A stretch of DNA of 5,570 nt from positions 1 to 5,570 of the forward strand of contig JBOHRF010000353.1 of NCBI GenBank assembly GCA_050732575.1, written 5' to 3'. Source of the DNA: JBBDWZ01 sp050732575 (GTDB lineage Bacteria; Gemmatimonadota; Gemmatimonadetes; Longimicrobiales; RSA9). The notes beneath the pieces are model-generated. The model saw only the letters and a program-made list of their open reading frames with translations, was not told the origin of the DNA and searched no databases. The position numbers and the translations under genes are program-made. Positions within the stretch are counted from its first letter, which is position 1; each line of letters opens with the position of its first letter. Positions 1 to 5,570 of the stretch are shown one piece after another.

Positions 1-246
1 ACCCTGCTGTCCCTGTTGTCCCTGCCCCTGTTGTCCCTGCTGTCCCTGTTGTCCCTGCCCCTGTTGTCCCTGCTGTCCTTGCCCCTGCTGACCTTGTTGC
101 CCCTGCTGGCCCTGTTGGCCTTGCCCCTGTTGACCTTGTTGGCCTTGCCCCTGCTGGCCCTGTTGTCCTTGCTGGCCCTGTTGCCCTTGCCCCTGCTGGC
201 CTTGTTGCCCCTGCTGGCCTTGCTGCTGACCCTGTTGCCCTTGTTG
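1..246 (-). repeat. Gln/Gly-only coding repeat (QQG and QG units)
   Basis: All 82 codons of this stretch are CAG or CAA (Gln) or GGN (Gly). They are arranged as QQG triplets broken by QG doublets and one QQQG, which gives irregular 8-, 11- and 14-residue super-units (each ending in QGQQ). Gly codon choice changes along it. The inner part (bases above about 80) mixes GGC, GGT and GGG, while the distal part (below 80) uses only GGA and GGG apart from the edge codon. The distal copies therefore look like the more recent expansion. The repeat continues past the left edge. Confidence 0.95.
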
Positions 247-3200
247 CAGGCCGCGCCGCTCCTGTTGGCCACCCTGACTCTGCTGGTCGCGCTGGTCTTG
301 CTGCCCTTGCGCCAGACCACGGCGAGAAGTCGAGTCGCGCGGGTTGCGGTCGTTGAACCCATTTTCACGGGTGCGCTCGTTCATCGATTCCAAAGCGCGA
401 GAGAGCTCGCGTGCGCGATCGAGCGAACCGGTCAGGCGCTGTTGATTGTTTTCGCCCACGGCGCCGCCAGCATCACTCAAGCGTCGCTGCAGGTCTTCGA
501 AGTCGCGCGTGATCTGTTGCTCGACAGCGCGTGCGTAATCTGCCTGGCGCTGGCGTACGACTTCCTGTGAGAAGCGAATCTTCTCTTTCAGCTGATTGTC
601 GCGGATGGCTGTGGCCGCTTCTTGCAACTTGCGCGCGGCGTCGGGCTGATCGCTCTTGCCTTCACGCGCCATGCGATTCAGCTCGCTCTCGAGGTCAGCT
701 ACGCCCTGCCCGAGCCGGCTCTTGCGATCCATCAGGTCCTGCATCTGTTGCTGCTGAGGCGGTGTGCTGCCCATGCGGCCGACATCCTGCTCGATGCGCT
801 TCTGTTCTTCCGTGAGCTCACGGGCGCGCTGCTCGGCAGCGCGCACCTGCTCGGTCACACGCTCGGTCTGAGCGCGCTCGAGCCGGCGGCGCGCCTCCTC
901 GAGACGATCGGCGGCGGCGCGGCCCTGTCCGGCTGCGCCCTGCCGATCGTTGGCGGCTGCCTGGCGCATAGCGTTGGCGGCATCCTGCACCGTACGTGCA
1001 GTCTGTTCGAGTTGTTGGTTGTTCTGTTCGCGCGCCAGCCGCTCCAAACGGCGAGCCTGTTCTTCCGTCTCATCGGCCAGCTGACGTTGTGCGGCGCCGC
1101 CGCCACCACCACCACCCTGCTGCTGCGCGGCGCGGCGTTGCCGCTCGATTTCCTGCTGCTGGCGTCGGGCCAGCTCGCGCAGTTTTTCCATGGTCTCGTC
1201 GACTTCGGCCTGCTGCTGTTCCTGCTGCGCACCGCCGCGCTGTACGGTCTCGTATTGATTGCGCAGCTTGTCCAGCTCCAGCTCGAAGAGGTCGGCCAGG
1301 TCCTGGGCGCGCTGCTGACCGCCGCCGCCACCACCACCGCCGCCGCCACCCTGTTGTTGCTGCTGTACCTGCACTTCGCGATACACGGCTTCCGCGCGCA
1401 ACAGGAATTGCAACGACTTCTGTTCGTGGGTGAGCGCGCTGTCCGGCCGTTGCTGATCGAGGAAAGTCTTGGACGGCACCATCTCCTTGGCCGCTTCAGC
1501 CAGCAGTGCAGAAATGGCGCGGAACGAGGAGTCGATTTCCATGACGCCGCGGTTGGCCATGCGCTGCACCAGCGTTTCGGTCTGCTCGCGCAGACGCTGC
1601 TGTGCCAGTGACAGTGTGACCAGGTTCTCGCGGTACGCCTCAGCGCGATAGGTGTCCTTGTCGCGAATCAGGTTGAAGGTGGCCGCAATGATCTCGCGTT
1701 GGCGCTGGGACAGCTCCTGCTCATCGGGCTGTTGACCGCCGCCACCACCACCGCCACCGCCGCCGCCACCACGCGCTTCGGCCTGGCGATACTCACGACC
1801 GAACGGCCGGACTTCCAGGAAATAGATGTCAGTGGTCTTGGCCTTTGACTCCTGGGCCGGATTGGTATCGACCGCGCGCGCAAAGTAGGAAATGAAATCA
1901 CCGGGCTGCAGATCCAGCTCTTCCAGGTAGAACGTATGACCGGCCGTGATTTCCTTGGCTGCTCCGGCCTTACCCGCAAACAGTGACACGGTCTTCTGCG
2001 GGCCACCGTTCACGGAGAACACCAGCTCGAGTTTGGCAATGCCGTAGTCATCATCGGCCGCCGCTTCCACGAACACTTCATCCACGGACGTGACCTTGGT
2101 ATCGCGACCCGGCTTGGAGATGCGCACGCTCGGTCCACGGTCGGTCAGCGCGGCAATCGTGTATTGCGGCGAGCCCGCCACGCGCGAGCTGTCGGGTCCT
2201 GGGAACTCGATGTGATACAGGCCATCGGTATCCACGCGCATGGAGCCGGTGAGTTTGCCATCGGCGGCCGGGCGCAACAGGATGCTGCGTTCGTCGGAGA
2301 AACGGATGCGCCCGCCCGTGACCGGCATGGTGGCGCCTACCGTGAGGTTTACGATCGTGCCTTTGGGCACCGCAATGTCGCCGCCTTCTTCCACGATTTG
2401 CGGCGACATGCCCGTGTAAGCCGGGAAGATGAACTCCAGCCGCAACGTCTTGACGTAGGGCAGGTCCACGACCGACAGTCGATACACCGGCGAGCGTACG
2501 CCTTCTGATTCAATTGCGTATTGCGCAGGCTGCGCCAGATCGAACAACACGAACTCGAACGCGCCCTTGCCATCCGGTGCCATGGGCCAACGTTTGAATT
2601 CGGTTTCCTCACCCAGCTTCACCATCAGCTCGACGGTCTCCGACGTGAAGTTGTTGAGCACGGCGTTGAGGCTGACATCGGCGCCGCGCGCAACCGTGTC
2701 ATTGCCCGGCTGCACGGCAATGCTGAAGGCCGGCGTTGCCGCCGCGTTGCCACGAGGCAGCAACAGGCGCGCGGCGCCGTGCCGAATGGTGGTCGGTGCA
2801 ATGCTGAACAGAACGGCCGTGGCCACGAATGCGCCGCCCAACCACAACGTCGACTTGCGCAGGCGCGGCCGTTCGATGATGCGGCCCATCTCAATGTTGC
2901 GGCACTTTTCCACGGCCGTGCGCACCAGCCGTTCGATCAATGCGGGCGAAACATCGCCCTTCAGGGCCGGTCCACCCGCCACTTCCACTGCGCCCAGCAG
3001 CGCAGCCTTGAGCGAGGGCTCGTGTTCCTCGATGTAGAGCGCGACCCGTTCATCCGAGACACGATGGAACAGCGGCCGCAGCGCGAACCAGGCCAGCGCA
3101 GCGAACGCGGCCGCCAGCACGGCCAGCCGGGCCAGCATGATGGCGGCATCGTCCGGGGTGCCTTTGCCGATGACATTGGATGTGATCAGGAACACGATCA

Positions 3201-3315
3201 CAATGAGCACTGTGGCGATGGCCGCGCCGTTGAGGGCTCGCCGCGTACGCCAGCGACGACGCACGTCATGCACGATGTTCTGGAGTGCTACGCGAGAATC
3301 GGAGTGAACGCTCAT
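1..3315 (-). CDS. DUF4175-like large membrane protein with coiled-coil, polyglycine linkers and Gln/Gly-only tail (N-terminal 1105 residues; 3' end beyond window)
   Basis: ATG at 3315-3313 is followed by 1105 uninterrupted codons to base 1 with no stop, so the C-terminus is outside the window. The start is fixed by AAGGAG 5 nt upstream. N-terminus: basic RRRWRTRR (19-26), TM1 about 31-50, TM2 about 59-79, a cytoplasmic loop with the family-like ALYIEEHEPSLKAALLGAVE (92-111), and TM3 about 157-173. An extracytoplasmic beta-rich region follows (about 195-505) with two landmarks of DUF4175-like proteins: FPAYTGMSP (297-305) and DDDYGIAKLEL (421-431). After 515 the protein becomes low-complexity. 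Gly tracts at 516-527, 656-666 and 734-740 separate Q/E/R/A-rich, probably helical or coiled-coil segments (528-655, 667-733, 741-about 975). From 1024 to 1105 every residue is Gln or Gly. The only cysteine noticed is C138. Alphaproteobacterial members (TIGR02302 type) are, from memory, around 850 residues, so this one is notably longer. Probable role: long periplasmic partner or scaffold of the MoxR/BatA system. No enzymatic motif is visible and its function is unknown. Confidence 0.88.
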   Translation of the reverse strand, partial: MSVHSDSRVALQNIVHDVRRRWRTRRALNGAAIATVLIVIVFLITSNVIGKGTPDDAAIMLARLAVLAAAFAALAWFALRPLFHRVSDERVALYIEEHEPSLKAALLGAVEVAGGPALKGDVSPALIERLVRTAVEKCRNIEMGRIIERPRLRKSTLWLGGAFVATAVLFSIAPTTIRHGAARLLLPRGNAAATPAFSIAVQPGNDTVARGADVSLNAVLNNFTSETVELMVKLGEETEFKRWPMAPDGKGAFEFVLFDLAQPAQYAIESEGVRSPVYRLSVVDLPYVKTLRLEFIFPAYTGMSPQIVEEGGDIAVPKGTIVNLTVGATMPVTGGRIRFSDERSILLRPAADGKLTGSMRVDTDGLYHIEFPGPDSSRVAGSPQYTIAALTDRGPSVRISKPGRDTKVTSVDEVFVEAAADDDYGIAKLELVFSVNGGPQKTVSLFAGKAGAAKEITAGHTFYLEELDLQPGDFISYFARAVDTNPAQESKAKTTDIYFLEVRPFGREYRQAEARGGGGGGGGGGGGQQPDEQELSQRQREIIAATFNLIRDKDTYRAEAYRENLVTLSLAQQRLREQTETLVQRMANRGVMEIDSSFRAISALLAEAAKEMVPSKTFLDQQRPDSALTHEQKSLQFLLRAEAVYREVQVQQQQQGGGGGGGGGGGQQRAQDLADLFELELDKLRNQYETVQRGGAQQEQQQAEVDETMEKLRELARRQQQEIERQRRAAQQQGGGGGGGAAQRQLADETEEQARRLERLAREQNNQQLEQTARTVQDAANAMRQAAANDRQGAAGQGRAAADRLEEARRRLERAQTERVTEQVRAAEQRARELTEEQKRIEQDVGRMGSTPPQQQQMQDLMDRKSRLGQGVADLESELNRMAREGKSDQPDAARKLQEAATAIRDNQLKEKIRFSQEVVRQRQADYARAVEQQITRDFEDLQRRLSDAGGAVGENNQQRLTGSLDRARELSRALESMNERTRENGFNDRNPRDSTSRRGLAQGQQDQRDQQSQGGQQERRGLQQGQQGQQQGQQGQQGQQGQGQQGQQGQQGQQGQGQQGQQGQGQQGQQGQQGQQGQGQQGQQGQGQQGQQGQQGQGQQGQQG
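2..78 (-). repeat. Perfect 33-bp tandem repeat, about 2.3 copies
   Basis: Bases 2-45 are identical to bases 35-78 at an offset of 33, giving a 77-base run of perfect period 33 (11 codons). The period breaks at base 79 (T instead of C) and at base 1 (A where base 34 is T). Because the period is a multiple of three, gain or loss of copies keeps the reading frame of the DUF4175-like protein. Confidence 0.93.
1096..1116 (-). repeat. Polyglycine tract 3 (7 Gly codons)
   Basis: Seven consecutive GGT/GGC codons encode residues 734-740, preceded by QQQ and followed by AA. It is the shortest of the three glycine linkers and precedes the longest charged coiled-coil-like segment of the DUF4175-like protein. 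Confidence 0.92.
1318..1350 (-). repeat. Polyglycine tract 2 (11 Gly codons)
   Basis: Eleven consecutive GGC/GGT codons encode residues 656-666. The tract is flanked by a run of five Gln on the N-terminal side (651-655) and QQ on the C-terminal side. It separates two predicted helical segments of the DUF4175-like protein. Confidence 0.93.
1735..1770 (-). repeat. Polyglycine tract 1 (12 Gly codons)
   Basis: Twelve consecutive GGC/GGT codons encode residues 516-527 of the DUF4175-like protein. The tract lies directly after the beta-rich extracytoplasmic region and before the first Gln-rich helical segment. It is likely a flexible linker. Mixed GGC and GGT codons show that this is not a pure microsatellite. 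Confidence 0.93.
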
Positions 3316-3320
3316 GGGCG

Positions 3321-3326
3321 CTCCTT
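3321..3326 (-). promoter_or_regulatory. Shine-Dalgarno site of the DUF4175-like gene
   Basis: The coding strand reads AAGGAG, then five bases (CGCCC), then ATG at 3315. This is a near-perfect anti-16S match at a usable spacing and it decides the start codon. It lies in the 18-base gap after the BatA-like TAG stop (3334-3336). The gene is therefore co-transcribed with BatA but has independent ribosome recruitment. Confidence 0.85.
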
Positions 3327-3333
3327 GTAGGTT

Positions 3334-5379
3334 CTATGCTCGTGCAACGCGCGACAGCCGATTCGAGATGATGCTTTCCGCGGCCAGGAGCAACACGGCC
3401 GTGACCAATAGATACCACCACACAGCCTGCCGGCGTTCGTTGTCGGCCGGCGCCACTTCTTCAGGCTGAGCCGTGCCCGTGGTCGAAGTCACTATGGCGG
3501 CCCGGATCTCGTCTTCCGTGACGCGCGACAGATCCGATTCCGTGAAATCCACGTTCACGGCAATGGAGCGAGCCTGGCTCTGGCCCGCCGCCCTGAACTG
3601 GTAGAAGCCCTGTTCCTCGAGCCCTACCAGGCTGCCGCCTTCACCCTCCAGAGTGGTGCGCTCGCCCGAGGGCGAGGAGACCACGATGGACCGGTTTGCG
3701 GCATTGGTCGTGCCTGGAAAAAGCGGGACTGCGTCCAGCACATCGCCTGCTTTGCGCCAGGCCGTCTGTCCGGCCGAGCCCGACAGATAGCCTACCGCCT
3801 CCCGCACAAAGGGCGGAAAGACGGGCTGTAGCGGCGAGTCATTCCAATAATTGTCCAGTGTGGACGCCCAGACCAGCACTCTGCCACGACCGAGCCGTTT
3901 TTCGGCCAGGGCGGGCCGGCCATCGTCGAACTGGGCCAGTACGGAGGTCGCGTCATCGACGTTCATGGCCCGGTACCGATAGAAGCGCGCGGCTGTGAAG
4001 TCACCCGCTCGGGGCGCTCGGAACGCCTCGAAAACGCGGTGACCATAGTTCAGATTGGCAATGCGACCCGGCGCTCCCGGATTGCGATCGACTGTGCTGC
4101 CCACGCGACCGGGCAGCAAGCCCGCCGCCTCGCCGCGCCAGTTATCCCCTTTGTCACCCAACGCGATGAGCACACCGCCGCCGTTCTCTACAAAGCGCAG
4201 CAGCCTGCGCTGGTCGTTGTTATTCAAGGAGACGTCGTTGACGATGACCACGGCATTGGGGCGCAGTGCTTCATCGGGCAGGGTGGCGCCCGGCACGGTC
4301 ACGTGGAAGTTCGACTCGCCTTCGGCGTCCAGGGCACGCTCCAGGTAGAGCGTGGCCTCGGGACGGGCACCCGGCGGGCGCAGAATGGTGACGAAAACTG
4401 CCTGATCGGGTGCCAGTACGAAATCGAACCGATTGTCTGCGGGCAGGGCATCCGTGCCGGCGATCACGCTGCCGCGCAGCTCGGACTGGCCCAGCGTAAA
4501 CGTGGAGAATTGGACCGAGCCTGCCTGGTTGGCTGTTACGGTCAGCTGCTTGCTCTCCGCTTCGCGTCCGTTGAGCGACAGGCCCACGCTGGTCGTTACC
4601 GGCTTGGCCGAACGATTCACTACGCGAGCGGTAACCGTGATCCGTTCACTGCCTGCATACTGCGCGCGGGCAAACGTGACGCCCGCCACACCGTAATTGT
4701 CGGACTCGTTACTGCCCACGTCTACGATCTTCAAATCCGTGCCCTGCGGCAGCTCCACGGTCTCACGCGCGCTCCAACCCGAGCGCTGCAGATCGCTGAT
4801 CAACACCACTTCACGGCGCGGCCGGTCACCCGATTGCAGCGCGCTCAGCGCCTGACGGAACGCAGGTGCGAAGCGGGTGGCGCGCGAGCCAGGTTTTGCG
4901 CTCTCCAGGGCCGCGCGGATGGCCGTGATGTCGCCGTCCTCCGAGCGGAGGGCATCGGCCCGCTCATCGAAGAACACGAGGGTGGCGCGGTCAACCGGAG
5001 TGAGCCCGGTGAGTGATTCGCGCGCCGCCCGCAGCGCCGTATCCCAGCGGCCCGCATAACCCATGCTGTAGGAGCGATCCAGCAACACCACCAACTCGCG
5101 TGCGCCTGTGCCCGCCGGTGCCGGCGGGATAGGCCGGTCCAGGAAGGGCCGCGCAAACGCAGCCGCGATCAGGATCATGGCCAGGGCGCGCAGCATGAGC
5201 AGGAACCAGTGCCGGATGCGCTGCTTGCGCGTGGACTTGAACGGGATCTGGCGCACGAACATGAGCGATGGGAAGCGTTGCACATCATCGCGCTGCTTGT
5301 GCGTCAGATGCACGATGATCGGGATCGCTATGGCCAGGGCACCGGCCAGAAACAGGGGAGCCAGAAAAGCAAAAGGCAT
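3334..5379 (-). CDS. BatA-like membrane protein with extracytoplasmic vWA domain and GATase-like domain (681 aa, complete)
   Basis: Complete gene. ATG at 5379-5377 is preferred over the in-frame TTG one codon earlier, because it overlaps the upstream TGA by one base. N-terminal BatA module: TM1 about residues 4-24, a basic loop with the family's 'HLTHKQR' and 'FPSLMF' signatures, and TM2 about 58-79. A vWA domain follows (about 93-215) with a complete MIDAS set: DRSYS at 101-105 (DxSxS), T168 as probable third-loop Thr, and D196 in the ISDL strand. This should bind a divalent metal and a protein ligand. Residues about 228-325 look like a CARDB/Ig-like beta domain. Residues about 326-535 resemble a class I glutamine-amidotransferase-like fold (VVIVNDV at 377-383, FVENGGGVLIALGD at 396-409), but the protein has no cysteine, so this domain cannot be a Cys-dependent amidotransferase. 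A further beta-rich stretch (about 540-612) precedes TM3 (about 653-670) and a short basic tail. The basic TM1-TM2 loop and basic C-tail suggest that the bulk of the protein faces the periplasm. It likely works with MoxR/DUF58 in envelope assembly or stress; the substrate is unknown. Confidence 0.93.
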   Translation of the reverse strand: MPFAFLAPLFLAGALAIAIPIIVHLTHKQRDDVQRFPSLMFVRQIPFKSTRKQRIRHWFLLMLRALAMILIAAAFARPFLDRPIPPAPAGTGARELVVLLDRSYSMGYAGRWDTALRAARESLTGLTPVDRATLVFFDERADALRSEDGDITAIRAALESAKPGSRATRFAPAFRQALSALQSGDRPRREVVLISDLQRSGWSARETVELPQGTDLKIVDVGSNESDNYGVAGVTFARAQYAGSERITVTARVVNRSAKPVTTSVGLSLNGREAESKQLTVTANQAGSVQFSTFTLGQSELRGSVIAGTDALPADNRFDFVLAPDQAVFVTILRPPGARPEATLYLERALDAEGESNFHVTVPGATLPDEALRPNAVVIVNDVSLNNNDQRRLLRFVENGGGVLIALGDKGDNWRGEAAGLLPGRVGSTVDRNPGAPGRIANLNYGHRVFEAFRAPRAGDFTAARFYRYRAMNVDDATSVLAQFDDGRPALAEKRLGRGRVLVWASTLDNYWNDSPLQPVFPPFVREAVGYLSGSAGQTAWRKAGDVLDAVPLFPGTTNAANRSIVVSSPSGERTTLEGEGGSLVGLEEQGFYQFRAAGQSQARSIAVNVDFTESDLSRVTEDEIRAAIVTSTTGTAQPEEVAPADNERRQAVWWYLLVTAVLLLAAESIISNRLSRVARA

Positions 5380-5381
5380 CA
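5377..5381 (-). promoter_or_regulatory. TGATG stop/start overlap (translational coupling)
   Basis: The TGA of the DUF58-family gene (5381-5379) and the ATG of the BatA-like gene (5379-5377) share one base. No good Shine-Dalgarno is visible in the 20 bases before this ATG (only a weak GGGTG-like stretch). Ribosomes finishing the upstream gene therefore probably reinitiate here, which would tie the amounts of the two proteins together. Confidence 0.75.
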
Positions 5382-5570
5382 ACGCACCCGGCTGATCAGT
5401 TCGCGGTAAGACAGGAACTTGAACAGCGCAAAGTCGAGTGGGGTCGCCGTATTCAGCAACGCGTAGTCGATGCGCTGATCGGTCATTTTCTTGGTCAGCG
5501 TGTTCACGTGCGCCTGGATCAGTTCGCGATACTGCGCACGCGCCTGCTCCGGGATCACGGGCAGCCGCTC
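5379..5570 (-). CDS. DUF58 domain-containing protein, C-terminal 63 residues (5' end beyond window)
   Basis: Reading leftward from the right edge gives an open frame of 63 codons ending in TGA at 5379-5381. Only the C-terminus is visible, so the domain core cannot be checked. The fragment contains a tyrosine/leucine-rich stretch followed by LLNTATPLDFALFKFLSYRE (about residues 39-58 of the fragment). This resembles the usual end of DUF58 proteins, where an 'LNT(S/T)xPLDxAL' motif precedes a short 'YL..R' helix. DUF58 proteins carry a degenerate vWA-like fold and are normally encoded next to a MoxR AAA+ ATPase, which probably lies upstream, off the right edge. The stop codon shares its A with the ATG of the following BatA-like gene (TGATG), so the two are in one transcript and probably coupled in translation. 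The family assignment rests on the tail motif plus the neighbouring BatA gene. Confidence 0.85.
   Translation of the reverse strand, partial: ERLPVIPEQARAQYRELIQAHVNTLTKKMTDQRIDYALLNTATPLDFALFKFLSYRELISRVR

Noticed and set aside
16..570. Long plus-strand open frame encoding a leucine-rich (LLSLL, LLALP) protein
   Set aside because: It is the reverse complement of the Gln/Gly repeat: CAG/CAA read backwards give CTG/TTG (Leu) and GGN give NCC. The minus-strand frame is continuous with a recognisable family protein and has a strong Shine-Dalgarno.
622..1611. 329-codon plus-strand open frame rich in Leu and Ala
   Set aside because: It is a shadow of the Gln/Ala/Arg-rich coiled-coil region of the DUF4175-like gene. 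Few stops arise because the coding strand is rich in CAG and GCN. No ribosome site or family-like sequence was seen.
1096..1770. GGN/CCN-rich tracts as a possible frameshift or sequencing error zone
   Set aside because: The reading frame stays open through all three tracts, and coherent coiled-coil-like sequence continues on both sides, so no indel is indicated.
2521..3330. 269-codon plus-strand open frame
   Set aside because: It lies antisense to the N-terminal membrane and Ig-like region of the DUF4175-like gene and has a His/Arg/Gln-rich composition typical of an antisense G+C-rich frame. No recognisable domain was seen.
3316..3333. Possible promoter or terminator between the BatA-like and DUF4175-like genes
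   Set aside because: The 18-base gap is filled by the Shine-Dalgarno region. There is no inverted repeat, T-run or recognisable -35/-10 pair.
4039..5016. 325-codon plus-strand open frame
   Set aside because: It lies antisense to the vWA and GATase-like domains of the BatA-like gene, whose MIDAS residues and membrane segments make the minus strand clearly the coding one.
5380..5382. TTG as alternative start of the BatA-like gene, one codon upstream
   Set aside because: The adjacent ATG at 5379 overlaps the upstream stop in a classic TGATG coupling and is the stronger start codon. The TTG adds only one residue.

Overview
The window is a single, tightly packed, leftward-transcribed (minus strand) gene cluster with no intergenic space beyond 18 bases. 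In transcription order (right to left) it holds: the 3' end of a DUF58-family gene (5379-5570, cut by the right edge), a complete BatA-like von Willebrand factor A (vWA) membrane protein gene (3334-5379), and a very long DUF4175-like membrane protein gene (3315 down to base 1, cut by the left edge). The sequence is G+C rich with G/C-biased third positions. No RNA gene, insertion sequence, CRISPR array, promoter or terminator was recognised; the whole window reads as the interior of one operon.

The layout matches the MoxR AAA+ ATPase / DUF58 / vWA (BatA-type) clusters of many Gram-negative bacteria. A moxR gene is expected just off the right edge, but it is not in the window. The style of the genes (BatA with a degenerate glutamine-amidotransferase-like domain, followed by a giant Gln-rich DUF4175-like protein) recalls Acidobacteriota, for example the Vicinamibacteria. 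Gemmatimonadota or a proteobacterium are alternatives. This assignment is an inference from gene content and composition only.

The first two genes overlap by one base (TGATG), so they are probably translationally coupled. The third gene has its own strong Shine-Dalgarno (AAGGAG, 5 nt spacing). By the positive-inside rule, both membrane proteins place their large domains outside the cytoplasmic membrane: the vWA/MIDAS, Ig-like and GATase-like domains of the BatA protein, and the Ig-like plus roughly 600-residue coiled-coil/Gln-rich part of the DUF4175-like protein. A plausible picture is an envelope complex in which a MoxR/DUF58 pair on the inner side acts on a metal-binding vWA protein, with the DUF4175-like protein as a long periplasmic scaffold. 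The function of this arrangement is not established.

The most unusual part is the left 2 kb. Here the DUF4175-like protein has three polyglycine tracts (12, 11 and 7 Gly) separating helical Gln-rich segments. It then runs into a tail made only of Gln and Gly for at least 82 residues, including a perfect 33-bp tandem repeat whose coding strand is a dense array of GGG runs.
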